Origin: Sandaracinaceae bacterium
GTDB lineage: Bacteria; Myxococcota_A; Polyangia; Polyangiales; JADJQN01
DNA: 64,000 nucleotides
Assembly (NCBI GenBank): GCA_016712745.1
Contig: JADJQN010000001.1
Coordinates: 1,860,001 to 1,924,000, forward strand
Direction: 5' to 3'
Below the pieces are notes generated by a model that was not told the DNA's origin, did no database searches, and saw only the letters and a list, made by a program, of their open reading frames with translations. Numbering within the stretch: the stretch's first letter is position 1; every line of letters begins with the position of its first letter. The translations under genes were made by a program, and so were the position numbers. Shown one piece after another: positions 50,531 through 59,630 of this stretch.

Positions 50531-52053
50531 TGGCGCAGAAGGTGACGAAGGTCCTCGTCGCAAATCGCGGCGAGATCGCAGTGCGCATCATGCGCACCTG
50601 TCGCGAGATGGGAATTCGCACCGTTGCCGTCTACAGCGAAGCCGATCGCGCAGCGCTTCATGTGCGCATGGCTGACGAGGCGTATCCCATTGGGCCCGCG
50701 CCGAGCGCGCAAAGCTATTTGCTGCCAGAGCGCATTATCGATGCGTGCAAGAAGAGCGGCGCGGACGCGGTGCATCCGGGCTATGGATTCTTGAGTGAGA
50801 AGCCTGCTTTTGCGCAAGCCTGCAAAGACGCAGGCCTCAACTTTATCGGGCCTGATGCAAGCGCGATGATTGCGATGGGAAGTAAGCCCGCAGCGCGCGA
50901 GAAGATGATCGCAGCGGGTGTGCCCGTCGTTCCTGGCGTAAGCGCAGGAACTGCGGATGAGCTCGCAGCCGCAGCCGACGAAGTTGGCTATCCGGTCATG
51001 TTGAAGGCGGCGAACGGAGGCGGGGGCAAGGGGATGCGCCTCGTTGAGAGGCGCGAAGATTTGCGCGACTCGTACGAACGTGCGCGTAGCGAAGCGAAGA
51101 GCGCATTCAATGACGACACGGTCTACCTCGAGAAGGCTGTCGTGCGGCCACGCCACGTGGAGATTCAGGTACTCGCCGACCAGCACGGCAATGCGGTCCA
51201 CTTGTTCGAGCGCGATTGCTCGATTCAGCGCCGCCATCAAAAGGTCGTTGAAGAAACGCCGACGCCCGCTGCCACTGCGACTCCCGAGCTCATCGCAAAG
51301 ATGGGCGAAGTGGCTGTGCGCGCCGCAAAAGCGGTGAACTACCACTCCGCAGGGACCGTCGAGTTCCTGCTCTCGCAAACGGGCGAGTTCTATTTCCTCG
51401 AGATGAACACGCGCTTGCAGGTCGAGCATCCCATCACTGAGCTCATCACTGGCGTCGATATCGTTTACGAAATGATTCGCGTGGCGCGCGGTGAAAAGCT
51501 CGGCTTCACGCAGAACGACATCAAGCGCAAGGGTCACGCGATTGAGTGCCGAATCTACGCGGAAGATCCGGCAACGGGCTTTTTGCCCAGCCCAGGGCGC
51601 ATCGAATGTCTGCGCGTGCCGGCCGGTCCAGGCGTACGCGACGATTCAGGCACTTACGAGGGCGCTGAAGTCTCGAGCTACTACGACCCGATCATCAGCA
51701 AGCTGTGTGTGTGGGCGCCGGATCGCGCGCGTGCTCTCGCAAAGATGAAGCGTGCTCTGACCGAGTACGTGGTTACCGGCATTCACACGAACATTCCTTT
51801 TCATCTGCGCTTGCTCGAGCACCCGGAGTACGCGCGAGGCGAATTCGACACCGGCTTCATTGATCGCCACCGCGATGCGCTTCTCGCCCCAGCTATTGCA
51901 CTCGACGCGGATGCGATGACGATTGGCGCGGCTCTCGCGCAGGCGTATCGCGACGACGATGCGGCACGTGCGGCTCACAGCACTTCAATAAGCGGCGGCG
52001 CGAATGGAACGATGTCCGCGTGGCGCCTCGGAACGCTCGCGCGTTTACGTTAG
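50530..52053 (+). CDS. accC: Biotin carboxylase (acetyl-CoA carboxylase-type)
   Basis: 507 residues. The N-terminal KVLVANRGEIAVRIMRTCRE, ATP-grasp Gly loop KAANGGGGKGMR, and catalytic EMNTRLQVEHPITE are diagnostic. It carboxylates biotin on a carrier protein with ATP and bicarbonate. A C-terminal extension of ~55 residues (from about 450) ends in WRLGTLARLR and is slightly longer than E. coli AccC. No biotin carrier or carboxyltransferase is adjacent, so it may serve acetyl-, propionyl- or another acyl-CoA carboxylase. It is coupled to a small DUF3006-like gene. Confidence 0.92.
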   Translation: MAQKVTKVLVANRGEIAVRIMRTCREMGIRTVAVYSEADRAALHVRMADEAYPIGPAPSAQSYLLPERIIDACKKSGADAVHPGYGFLSEKPAFAQACKDAGLNFIGPDASAMIAMGSKPAAREKMIAAGVPVVPGVSAGTADELAAAADEVGYPVMLKAANGGGGKGMRLVERREDLRDSYERARSEAKSAFNDDTVYLEKAVVRPRHVEIQVLADQHGNAVHLFERDCSIQRRHQKVVEETPTPAATATPELIAKMGEVAVRAAKAVNYHSAGTVEFLLSQTGEFYFLEMNTRLQVEHPITELITGVDIVYEMIRVARGEKLGFTQNDIKRKGHAIECRIYAEDPATGFLPSPGRIECLRVPAGPGVRDDSGTYEGAEVSSYYDPIISKLCVWAPDRARALAKMKRALTEYVVTGIHTNIPFHLRLLEHPEYARGEFDTGFIDRHRDALLAPAIALDADAMTIGAALAQAYRDDDAARAAHSTSISGGANGTMSAWRLGTLARLR

Positions 52054-52142
52054 ACAATTTCGTTTTGCACGCCGGTTTTTTTGACCCTGCGTGAAGCCAC
52101 TGTTAGCCAAGAAGAGGCTCTTTCTTCTGCGGCGGAGGCTTC

Positions 52143-52622
52143 ATGCATCAGGCACCAAGATTCTGGACCGCGCTTTTGGCCATGGGCCTTGTTGTCCTGC
52201 AAACAAACGTCGGCGTAGCGCCCGCGTATGCAAGCCCAGCCCGCAGTCCTCGAGTCTCGGTCGGCGAGATCGGTTCTCCCAGTAACCGAAGCGATGCAGC
52301 CCACGCACTGCGTGCTGCGCTCGTGCACGAAATCGCCGCTATGCGAAACGTCGAGCTATCGTCGAGCGGTAACTCGCGTTTTGTCGTGCGTGGCTCAGTC
52401 ACGCGCCTTGATAACCATCGGGTCGAGGACGGCCTTGTCGTTCAATGCGAGGTTTCGCTCGTGGTCGCCGAATCACGCAACGGCTCGGTACGCATGATGC
52501 TACGGGGCCACGCGGACGCGCGGGGTGACAACGACCGCATCCGCCTCGAAGACGCCGCCCTCTCCGCCGCCGTCCGCGGCGCAGTACGGCCCCTCGCCCA
52601 ATCCCTCTCCCGCATCCACTAA
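52143..52622 (+). CDS. Secreted hypothetical protein
   Basis: 159 residues with a signal peptide (about 1-31, cleavage near AYASP). The mature part has a strand-rich pattern (VELSSSGNSRFVVRGSVTRL, then VVQCEVSLVVAESRNG) and ends with a basic helix. It resembles small periplasmic LPS or lipoprotein assembly proteins only in general shape, and I assign no family. It sits between accC and a convergent esterase gene. Confidence 0.65.
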   Translation: MHQAPRFWTALLAMGLVVLQTNVGVAPAYASPARSPRVSVGEIGSPSNRSDAAHALRAALVHEIAAMRNVELSSSGNSRFVVRGSVTRLDNHRVEDGLVVQCEVSLVVAESRNGSVRMMLRGHADARGDNDRIRLEDAALSAAVRGAVRPLAQSLSRIH

Positions 52623-52658
52623 CCCCGCGCCTCTACGCTTCGCGTGCGGCGCGGCGGG

Positions 52659-53156
52659 TTACGCGGTGAGGGTGCGGACGAGGTCGAGGAAGGCGCCGGT
52701 GGCTACGTAGTTGGTGAGGGCGTGGTCGTCGTCCACTTCGATGAGGCGGACGAGTGATGGTGTGCCGGTTTGCGCGAGGCTGCGGCTGCCTTCAATGGCG
52801 ACGATGTCGTCTTGCACGGCGTGCACGAGAGTGACGCGGACGTTTTCGGGAAGGCGGATGTTGGGATTGTAGTGGTTGGCGGCTTGCGCGAGGAGCAACG
52901 TGTTGCCAGTCCACAATCCGCGTTCGAGTAGAGCAGCTACGACTGCTCCACCAAACGATGAGCCGATGAGGAGGTCGGGTTTGAAGGTCTTGAGTGTTTC
53001 CGCGTGCACGGCGACGCAACTCTCGAAGTCGCGTGTGTTCATCGCAGGCGTACAGGCGTCGAAGTGTTCGGCGAGAAGGCGCGCTTTGCTTCCTTGCGGG
53101 CTGCTCTCAAGGCCGTGCGCGAACTGAACGCGTTTGCGTGAGACCGGCGTGCTCAT
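52659..53156 (-). CDS. YqiA/UPF0227-like alpha/beta hydrolase
   Basis: 165 residues from the ATG at 53154-53156. FAHGLESSPQGSKARLLAEHF is the oxyanion segment, GSSFGGAVVAALL the nucleophile elbow (Ser in GSSFGG), VHAVQDDIVAIEGSR the acid region, and VDDDHALTN the histidine. The set makes a complete esterase-like triad. Small hydrolases of this type cut short-chain esters. It overlaps the lipoprotein gene upstream by 4 nt (ATGA, 53153-53156). Confidence 0.85.
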   Translation of the reverse strand: MSTPVSRKRVQFAHGLESSPQGSKARLLAEHFDACTPAMNTRDFESCVAVHAETLKTFKPDLLIGSSFGGAVVAALLERGLWTGNTLLLAQAANHYNPNIRLPENVRVTLVHAVQDDIVAIEGSRSLAQTGTPSLVRLIEVDDDHALTNYVATGAFLDLVRTLTA

Positions 53157-54136
53157 CGCGTAGTGCGGAAGATCACGTAGGGCGACTGAGCGCCGTTCGG
53201 GAACGACGCGCCAATGGCTGAAATCGCGTTCATCGCGTTGGTTTCGGGATCCGCGAGGACCGTGATCCCGCAGGAGCGCGAGCCACAAATTGGCGCGAAC
53301 ATTCCGCTGAACGGCGAGGGTTGTGCGGTGACCGCTGAAACACGGAACGTGTAGTGCGCATCGGCAACTGGCTCTTCGAGGTCTTCTTCCTCGGGAGCTG
53401 CTGTTCCCGCCACGCCTTCGATCATCTCAACTCGCGCGGGCGCAGCGGCTGCGACTTCGGGTGCGCCAAACTGCGTGAACTCTACTTTGATTCCGTCGCC
53501 ACGCGTGCGGATCAAGATATTGGTATTGCCCCCGGTCGCGGGGTTGGCGGACGGTGACGAGCATTCCGCACGCTGATCGTGGCGGCAGGCGTCTGTCACA
53601 CTTCCCCACGCACGAACAAACTCGTCCCATGGAATAACCGCCGCGCCCGGAATCGCCACAGGGTTCTCACCAGGCGGCATCAGCGTATACGAGCTAATGT
53701 CGAGCCAGCCCACCGATGTTGGCGAAGAGACAGGACGTACGGCGAACACTACAGTGTCGATACGCGCCGCGGTGATTGTTGCAAGGATCTGCTTCATCGT
53801 TACGAACGGTGTAAGCACGTGCAGCCGGAGCACGACCGAAAGGTGACGAGTGCCGGTCGTCAGCGCATCGCGCAACTTGCCGATCGTCTCGCCTTGAAGC
53901 TCGCTCGCAGCAGGTCGTCCCTGCGTAAGCGTGAGAATGGGCTGGTGCTCGTAGCGCATCTCGGTGGGGCTCACTTCGATGAGACCAGCACCGGGCGGAG
54001 ATTGCGGCGCGGAACGATGCGACATCGGCAGCTCGAGCACGCCCACGATCTCAGTCGTGGAAACGGGAGCGACGGGCGCCTCTTTCTCACAAGCGACGAG
54101 ACCAAGGAAGAGTACGCACACGACGAGCTTTTTCAT
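53153..54136 (-). CDS. Lipoprotein with ExbD/TolR-like domain
   Basis: 327 residues from the ATG at 54134-54136. The lipobox is LGLVAC. The region of about residues 30-150 has the ExbD/TolR periplasmic pattern: ELPMSHRSAPQSPPG, then LIEVSPTEMRY, IGKLRDAL and VTMKQILATITAARIDTVVFAV. Real ExbD proteins have a membrane anchor instead of a lipoprotein signal. The C-terminal part has two cysteine pairs (CRHDQRAEC, CGSRSC). It may sense or bind at the outer membrane; the fold call is inferred. The neighbouring esterase is translationally coupled to it. Confidence 0.6.
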   Translation of the reverse strand: MKKLVVCVLFLGLVACEKEAPVAPVSTTEIVGVLELPMSHRSAPQSPPGAGLIEVSPTEMRYEHQPILTLTQGRPAASELQGETIGKLRDALTTGTRHLSVVLRLHVLTPFVTMKQILATITAARIDTVVFAVRPVSSPTSVGWLDISSYTLMPPGENPVAIPGAAVIPWDEFVRAWGSVTDACRHDQRAECSSPSANPATGGNTNILIRTRGDGIKVEFTQFGAPEVAAAAPARVEMIEGVAGTAAPEEEDLEEPVADAHYTFRVSAVTAQPSPFSGMFAPICGSRSCGITVLADPETNAMNAISAIGASFPNGAQSPYVIFRTTR

Positions 54137-54196
54137 GCGCTGAGCATAGCCGAGGGGAGGCTGGCAAGTCGCGCGATTTCGCGTTACCAAGATTGC

Positions 54197-55372
54197 GTGC
54201 CGCGACCACCTCACGCAGCCCCTACGTCGAACGGCCTTTCGGACCGCATTTACAGCGATCTCGTGGCGCGCGCGAAAGCACGGGGTGGCCGTGTGTACCC
54301 ACTGCATGTGGGCGACACGTACCTGGAGCCGCCGGCGATGGCGCGCGCGGAGGCGCAGCACGTATCGACGACGACGCGTCTGCACAACTACGCGAGCGTG
54401 CAGGGCGAGCCGGTCTTGCTGCAGGCGATACGCGATCACTTGAAGCGAAAGTCGACGCTCGACATCGACGAAAAGTGCATTCAGGTGATGAGCGGTGGCA
54501 CCAGCGGCTTGTCTGTCGTTTGCAATACTCTGTTGAGCGCCGGTGACGAAGTGCTTCTGCCAGCGCCGTTCTGGCCGCTCATTCGCGGCATCGTTGCATC
54601 CCGCGGAGCTACTGCGGTGGAGATCCCGTTTTTCACGCGTCTCGACGAGACGGATTTCGACGTGACCGCGGCGCTCGAGACCTCGATCACCGAACGCACG
54701 GTCGCCCTCTACATCAACACGCCGAACAACCCAACCGGCCGCGTCCTTAGCCCGCACGTGATCGACGCGATGTTGAAAGTCGCTGTGAAGCACAACCTCT
54801 GGGTGCTGACTGACGAAGCGTACGAAGAGTTGCGGTTCACGGATGAGGCGCCCTCCCCGGTTTGGGCGAACCCAACCGTTCGCGACCGCGTGATTGCGAC
54901 ACACACGCTCTCCAAAGGCTACGGTCTCGCTGGCGCGCGCGTCGGCTTCACGCATGGACCGGTAGAGATCATGGCGCAAATCCGCGCCGTACAAACCTTC
55001 AACGTCTATTGCGCGGCGCGACCCATGCAGCTCGGCGCAGCGCGTGCGCTGAACGACGGGCGCGGCTGGGTCGATCACGCACGCGCTCTCTATCACGAAG
55101 CTGGCAGACGCTCTGCCGATGCGCTCGGCCTACCGCACCCAGAGGGCGGAACGTTTCTCTTCTTCGATACGAAGCCCTATTTGCGCGAGGGCGAAACGAG
55201 CAGCGTGCCCTTCCTGCTGCGCTGTCTCGACGCAGGAGTGCTGCTCACCCCTGGATCGGCCAGCGGCAGAGACTACGAACGCTACGCACGCCTCTGCTTT
55301 ACCTGCGTGCCGCGCCATGAGCTCGACGAAGCGCTCGCCTGCCTGAAGGCGGCCTTGAACGCGCAGCTCTGA
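54197..55372 (+). CDS. Class I/II aminotransferase (PLP-dependent)
   Basis: 391 residues from the GTG at 54197. The PLP-binding region shows INTPNNPTGRV, the DEAYEEL Asp, and the Schiff-base lysine in THTLSKGYGLAGARVGF. The Arg that binds the substrate carboxylate is near CFTCVPRHELDE. It is likely an aspartate/tyrosine- or methionine-type aminotransferase; the specificity cannot be read. Starts further upstream in the open frame would cross the antisense lipoprotein gene, so I reject them. Confidence 0.9.
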   Translation: MPRPPHAAPTSNGLSDRIYSDLVARAKARGGRVYPLHVGDTYLEPPAMARAEAQHVSTTTRLHNYASVQGEPVLLQAIRDHLKRKSTLDIDEKCIQVMSGGTSGLSVVCNTLLSAGDEVLLPAPFWPLIRGIVASRGATAVEIPFFTRLDETDFDVTAALETSITERTVALYINTPNNPTGRVLSPHVIDAMLKVAVKHNLWVLTDEAYEELRFTDEAPSPVWANPTVRDRVIATHTLSKGYGLAGARVGFTHGPVEIMAQIRAVQTFNVYCAARPMQLGAARALNDGRGWVDHARALYHEAGRRSADALGLPHPEGGTFLFFDTKPYLREGETSSVPFLLRCLDAGVLLTPGSASGRDYERYARLCFTCVPRHELDEALACLKAALNAQL

Positions 55373-55424
55373 ACGCGCAGAAGTGGGTATCGTCACGCCC
55401 AAGTCGTCGGGCCTGACGCCACAC

Positions 55425-55751
55425 TCAGGTGCGGATCTTAGCCGCCCACAGTCGGCAATTGCCTGCCGGGCTGATCGGTCCTTTGATCACCTGACAGCCA
55501 CCGCAAACGTTGTCGCCGCTTGACCGGAAGAAGTTGCAGTTCGCGCAGTTCTTGCTGGCGTCGGTGCTTACGTCCACGTAGAGGTTGGCAGTGCGCGTCG
55601 CGACGTCGCCCTGCGAGAGGCCTGCGGTGTCGGTGCAGGTGGGGCCGCTCCCGCCGCATGCTTGCAAGAAGCTCGAGCCAAGTGACGCGGCCGCGCCGAA
55701 GAACAGGGTCGTGCCGAGAAGTTCGCGTCGGCTCATCTTCTTGTCAGTCAT
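55425..55751 (-). CDS. High-potential iron-sulfur protein (HiPIP)
   Basis: 108 residues from the ATG at 55749-55751, which follows AAGGAG by six bases. The N terminus has a Tat signal (SRRELLGTTLFFGAAASLGSS). The C-terminal domain has CANCNFF, CGGCQV and NCRLWAAK, the Cys set that holds the [4Fe-4S] cluster in HiPIPs. HiPIPs are periplasmic electron carriers to reductases or photosystems. It lies at the end of a run with DoxX- and FemAB-like genes on the minus strand. Confidence 0.85.
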   Translation of the reverse strand: MTDKKMSRRELLGTTLFFGAAASLGSSFLQACGGSGPTCTDTAGLSQGDVATRTANLYVDVSTDASKNCANCNFFRSSGDNVCGGCQVIKGPISPAGNCRLWAAKIRT

Positions 55752-55771
55752 GGTTGGCTCCTTCGCCTTGA

Positions 55772-56188
55772 TCATTTCTTCTTAGCCTGGATGAGCTGGT
55801 CCACCGCAAAGCGACCGCCGCCCATTAAGATCAAGGTCAAGTACGGCACGAGATAGAGTATCGCTAGCTCTTTCTTTGCCAGCGGATCATGCGCGTGCAC
55901 AAGAAAGGCTGCGACACCCATCGTGATAGCGCTCGGCACAGCAGCGAAGCGCGTGCCAAAGCCGATGAGCACGAGCACTGGCATGAAGAATTCACCCACC
56001 ACCGCCAGCGACAGACTGAGTCCGCTACCGATGTGAAGGGGATCGGCGAACGTGTCGGCCTTATCACCAAAGTGCCAGAGCTTGTCAGCGCCGTGCCGCA
56101 AAATGAGCATCAAGGACGGGATCACCCGCAAAAGAAGTAGTCCGACATCCGCCAGCTGCTTTTTGTGTTCTTCGTTCATGTCTCTCAT
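55772..56188 (-). CDS. DoxX-family membrane protein
   Basis: 138 residues. Four hydrophobic helices are predicted (about 12-32, 54-76, 80-98 and 108-125), with LRVIPSLMLILRHGADKLW near the start and VVGEFFMPVLVLIGFGTRFAA in the middle, typical of DoxX. Such proteins are inner-membrane subunits of quinone-linked oxidoreductases or of unknown role. The start ATG at 56186-56188 overlaps the FemAB-like stop (ATGA), with an in-frame ATG at 56179 as alternative. The HiPIP gene is 20 bp downstream, so a redox link is plausible. Confidence 0.85.
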   Translation of the reverse strand: MRDMNEEHKKQLADVGLLLLRVIPSLMLILRHGADKLWHFGDKADTFADPLHIGSGLSLSLAVVGEFFMPVLVLIGFGTRFAAVPSAITMGVAAFLVHAHDPLAKKELAILYLVPYLTLILMGGGRFAVDQLIQAKKK

Positions 56189-57342
56189 TTCGCTTCGTCG
56201 AGATGTTCACGATGCATTGGGCTCTCCAGCATGAGCTCTTGGATCTCGCGCTGCACGGCCATGGCCTCGTGCCCTACATACTCTGCAACGGGCTCGCCCA
56301 AACGCTCATCCGCAATGAAGTGGGAGCTGTACACCTCCGAAGGCAAAAGCCCCCGCTTCAGCTTATGCATACCTTGCGCGCCCGCTTCAAACCTCTCGTA
56401 GCCCCGCGCAATCGCGCGATCTATGAGCACGTAATAGCAAAGCTCGAAGTGCAGCGCGTCGTACTCTTTCAGACAACCCCAATAGCGGCCATAGAGATGC
56501 TTGCCCTTCTCGAAGTTAATCGTGCCCGCAACGAGCCTTGGCCCGTCGTAGGCGAGGACGGCCACCACGCGGTTCTTGGCGTTGCTCCCCTGCAGATGTG
56601 TGAAGAACTTTTCGCTGAGGTATGCATCGGAGCCTTTTCGCGCGCAGGTGTCGCGATAGAAAGCGTCAAGCGCGCTCCATTCGTCGACGCTCAGCTCGTG
56701 CCCATCTGCAACGCGAATGCAGAGGCCGCTTTCGACAACCTTGCGGCGTTCGCGTCGCACTTGCTTGCGCGGCTCAGATCGGAAGTGCGACAGATAATCG
56801 TCGAATGTTTTGTCTCCACGCGAGCGCCAGTGAAACTGCATCGACAGCCGCGGGAAGAATGGCCGATGCGCGCGCATCACGGCACGCTCCTGCTCGTTCA
56901 AAAAGAGCAAGTGCACAGACGATGCTTTAGTCTCGGTCATCGCAGCCTGAACTCCGGCGAGAAGCACCTCCACAATTTCCTCATACGAACGAGAGGGGTC
57001 GACCAGAAAGCGAGTCCCCGTTGCCGGGGTGAACGGGGTCATGGATACGAGCTTCGGGTAGTATCGAATACGCGCTCGCGACGCCGCTTGGGCCCAGCCA
57101 AAGTCAAAGATGTACTCGCCGTAGCTGTGCGCCTTCACGTAGAGCGGAAGGGCACCGACCAGCTTGGCGTCATCCCATGCGGTTACGTGGAGCGGCGACC
57201 AGCCCGTGCCAGGTCCCACGCTTCCGCTCGTCTCGAGCGCGCGTAAGAACGCGTACTCCGCGAACGGATCATTTTCACCGGAGATCGCGTCCCACGCAGC
57301 TTCATCGATGCGATGCAGGTCTCCGTGAAGCTCGACACGCAC
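56185..57342 (-). CDS. FemAB-like acyltransferase (PF04339-type, GNAT fold)
   Basis: 385 residues from a GTG at 57340-57342, which has GGAG six bases upstream. Earlier GTG and TTG codons lack a good site. It reads like PF04339: FDFGWAQAASRARIRYYPKLVSMTPFTPATGTRFL near the N terminus, FRSEPRKQVRRERRKV in the middle, and LYGRYWGCLKEYDALHFELCYYVLIDRAI near the C terminus. Members resemble peptidoglycan FemAB aminoacyltransferases and N-acyltransferases. It is the first gene of a FemAB-DoxX-HiPIP unit. Substrate unknown. Confidence 0.85.
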   Translation of the reverse strand: MRVELHGDLHRIDEAAWDAISGENDPFAEYAFLRALETSGSVGPGTGWSPLHVTAWDDAKLVGALPLYVKAHSYGEYIFDFGWAQAASRARIRYYPKLVSMTPFTPATGTRFLVDPSRSYEEIVEVLLAGVQAAMTETKASSVHLLFLNEQERAVMRAHRPFFPRLSMQFHWRSRGDKTFDDYLSHFRSEPRKQVRRERRKVVESGLCIRVADGHELSVDEWSALDAFYRDTCARKGSDAYLSEKFFTHLQGSNAKNRVVAVLAYDGPRLVAGTINFEKGKHLYGRYWGCLKEYDALHFELCYYVLIDRAIARGYERFEAGAQGMHKLKRGLLPSEVYSSHFIADERLGEPVAEYVGHEAMAVQREIQELMLESPMHREHLDEAK

Positions 57343-57441
57343 TCTACGCTCCGTCACGGGGTGAAGACCTTGCGCCGGCCCGTCCAAATGGCAAGGGGCC
57401 CAACGCTCATCGTTCCATCTTGTAGTAGCCTGGAGCTTGAC

Positions 57442-59301
57442 CTAATCGGCGAGAGCGCCTTCGTAGAGCTTGTCGAGCATGGATTTGTACTTCTGCTCGA
57501 CAGCCTTGCGCTTCACCTTGAGGCTCGGCGTCAGCTCGCCTTCCTCAATAGTGAGATCCCGCGGGAGAATCGCGAACTTCTTGATGGTTTCCCACTTTGC
57601 GAGGCTCTGATTGACCTCCTCCACGTAGGGCTCAATCAACGCGCGAAGCTCAGGGCTTTTCGTGACCTCAGCGTAGCTCTTCGCCCCGAGGCCATTCTCG
57701 CGTGCCCACTTCATGACCGCTTCTTCATCGACCGAAAAGAGTGCCGAGCAGAAGTTGCGCGTGTCGCCGTGGACGACGACTTGCGAAAGGTAGGGGCAAG
57801 CGGCCTTGAGCTTGCCTTCGATCATCTGCGGAGCGACGTACTTGCCGCCCGAGGTCTTGATGAGATCCTTTTTGCGATCAGTGATGCGGATGAACCCATC
57901 GGCATCGATCTCGCCGATATCACCGGTGTGCAGCCAGCCGTCTGCAGTAAGCGCCTCGGCCGTTTGCTCGGGAAGATTGTGATAGCCACGCATAACGCCG
58001 GGGCTCTTGATGAGGATCTCGCTGTCGGACTCCGCCAAGCGGATCGTTGTGCCGGGCAGCGGAATGCCTACCGTACCGAAGCGATACTTGCTCAGGCGAT
58101 TGACCGAGCTTGCCGCGCTCGACTCCGTCAGGCCGTAGCCTTCCAAGATCAAAATGCCGCATGCGTGGAAGAACTCAGCAATCTCGCGCGAGAGCGGGGC
58201 TGATCCCGAGATGAAAAAGCGCAAGCGTCCGCCGAAGCGCTGCTTGATCTTAGAGAAGACGAGCTTCTCGGCGAGCGCGAGCTGAAGCGCGAGAAGCCCG
58301 CCCGGCGTCTTGCCCTCCTGCTTAACGACCGAGCCTCGCTTTCCAACAGCGACAGCCCAGCGGAAAATCTTCTCCGAGAAGCCGCCCTTCTCTTTGATGC
58401 CTTGTATGACCTTGTTGTAGACCTTCTCGAAAATGCGCGGAGCAGCCGCCATCAGGGTGGGGCGAACCACCGCGAGATTGTCGATGATCTTCGGAATGCG
58501 GCCGTCGATAGCCGTGACGGAGCCAGACATCAGGTGGCCGCACATCAGCACTTTGCCAAAGACGTGGGCCATTGGCAGCCACAAGAACTGAATCTCGTCG
58601 CGCTGCCACAAGCCCGTCGCGTCGATGCCGTCTGCCGTATAGGCCCAGCACTCTTGAACGAGGCGCACGCCTTTGGGCTTACCGGTCGTGCCGGAGGTGT
58701 AAACGAGAGTTGCGATCTGCTCGGGCTGAATAGCTTCAACAATCTTTTCGATCTCACCAGGGTTGGCGGCCAACCAGGTTTTGCCCAGGGCTTCGAGCTC
58801 GGGGAGAGTCATCACCCAGTCGCCATCTGCAGCCGGGCGCTCGCCGTCGATGAGAATCACTTTGCTGAGCTTCGACATCGCGCTGCGCTGTGAGCGCAAT
58901 TTGTCGAGCTGGGCTTTGTCTTCCACGACGACAAACTTCGATGCCGAGTCATCGAGAATGAAGGCGCAATCCTCCGCGGTCGTGGACGGGTATACGGTCG
59001 TTGTCGCGCCGCCCGCACACAGTACGCCAAGGTCGGCAAGGATCCATTCGACGCGCGTGCCGCTCAACACGCCAACACGTTCTTCGGCGACAAGGCCGAG
59101 CGAACGTAAGCCCCCAGCAATCGCGTGTACGCGCTCTCCGGCCGCCTTCCAAGTCATCGACTTCCACTCATCGACACCGTTCTTGGTCACGGGAAACCGA
59201 AAGGCCTCGCGTTCCGCATTGTCTTTGGTGCGCAGCAGGAACAACGCTGCGAGCGATTTAGTTCTGCGAGTTAGGGGCTCAAAGGCCTTGGATTCCATCA
59301 T
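57442..59301 (-). CDS. Long-chain acyl-CoA synthetase (AMP-forming)
   Basis: 619 residues. The AMP-binding P-loop is TLVYTSGTTGKPKGV (about residue 190), with YGLTESSAASSVN and the acyl-adenylate hinge GDIGEIDADGFIRITDRKKDLIKTSGGKYVAP. The C-terminal domain ends in LTPSLKVKRKAVEQKY, as in FadD15-type long-chain ligases. It activates fatty acids to acyl-CoA for beta-oxidation or lipid synthesis. Two ATGs start the frame (59299-59301 and 59296-59298). The gene precedes two tRNAs on the same strand. Confidence 0.94.
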   Translation of the reverse strand: MMESKAFEPLTRRTKSLAALFLLRTKDNAEREAFRFPVTKNGVDEWKSMTWKAAGERVHAIAGGLRSLGLVAEERVGVLSGTRVEWILADLGVLCAGGATTTVYPSTTAEDCAFILDDSASKFVVVEDKAQLDKLRSQRSAMSKLSKVILIDGERPAADGDWVMTLPELEALGKTWLAANPGEIEKIVEAIQPEQIATLVYTSGTTGKPKGVRLVQECWAYTADGIDATGLWQRDEIQFLWLPMAHVFGKVLMCGHLMSGSVTAIDGRIPKIIDNLAVVRPTLMAAAPRIFEKVYNKVIQGIKEKGGFSEKIFRWAVAVGKRGSVVKQEGKTPGGLLALQLALAEKLVFSKIKQRFGGRLRFFISGSAPLSREIAEFFHACGILILEGYGLTESSAASSVNRLSKYRFGTVGIPLPGTTIRLAESDSEILIKSPGVMRGYHNLPEQTAEALTADGWLHTGDIGEIDADGFIRITDRKKDLIKTSGGKYVAPQMIEGKLKAACPYLSQVVVHGDTRNFCSALFSVDEEAVMKWARENGLGAKSYAEVTKSPELRALIEPYVEEVNQSLAKWETIKKFAILPRDLTIEEGELTPSLKVKRKAVEQKYKSMLDKLYEGALAD

Positions 59302-59424
59302 CGGATCCGAATGATGCCCGCCCCAAAGGGATCAGAGCAAGCCCAGGTTCATCAGATGCAGCGGAGGTAACGTCACGGCAGCGACGAGAAACCCGAAGGT
59401 TTCTTCGCCGCCCCTCGTTACTAG

Positions 59425-59498
59425 CGCACCCGGGTGGACTCGAACCACCGACCTGCGGCTTAGAAGGCCGATGCTCTATCCAACTGAGCTACGGGCGC
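59425..59498 (-). tRNA. tRNA-Arg (anticodon TCT)
   Basis: The minus strand gives acceptor 5' GCGCCCG pairing with CGGGTGC (one G-T), D-arm GCTC/GAGC, anticodon arm TCGGC-CTTCTAA-GCCGC with TCT at the anticodon, and T-arm GGTGG-TTCGAGT-CCACC. The top anticodon pair is T-C, a mismatch. No CCA is encoded at the 3' end. Confidence 0.95.
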
Positions 59499-59510
59499 TT
59501 GTATCGAGAC

Positions 59511-59587
59511 TGGTCGGGGAGGAGGGATTCGAACCCACGACAACCAGCTCCCAAAGCTGGTGCACTACCAGGCTGTGCTACTCCCCG
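59511..59587 (-). tRNA. tRNA-Pro (anticodon TGG)
   Basis: The minus strand folds with acceptor CGGGGAG/CTCCCCG, a Pro-type CGG start, anticodon arm CCAGC-TTTGGGA-GCTGG (anticodon TGG) and a T-arm with TTCGAAT. CCA is encoded at the 3' end (59511-59513). It lies 12 bp upstream of tRNA-Arg and may be cotranscribed. Confidence 0.95.
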
Positions 59588-59630
59588 GACAACGCGCGCA
59601 CCATAGCGGACCCACGCCCGACACTCAAGG

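Noticed and set aside
53579..54196. The aminotransferase frame is open for another ~200 codons upstream
   Set aside because: This part is antisense to the ExbD-like lipoprotein gene and has no aminotransferase features. The GTG at 54197 fits the family length.
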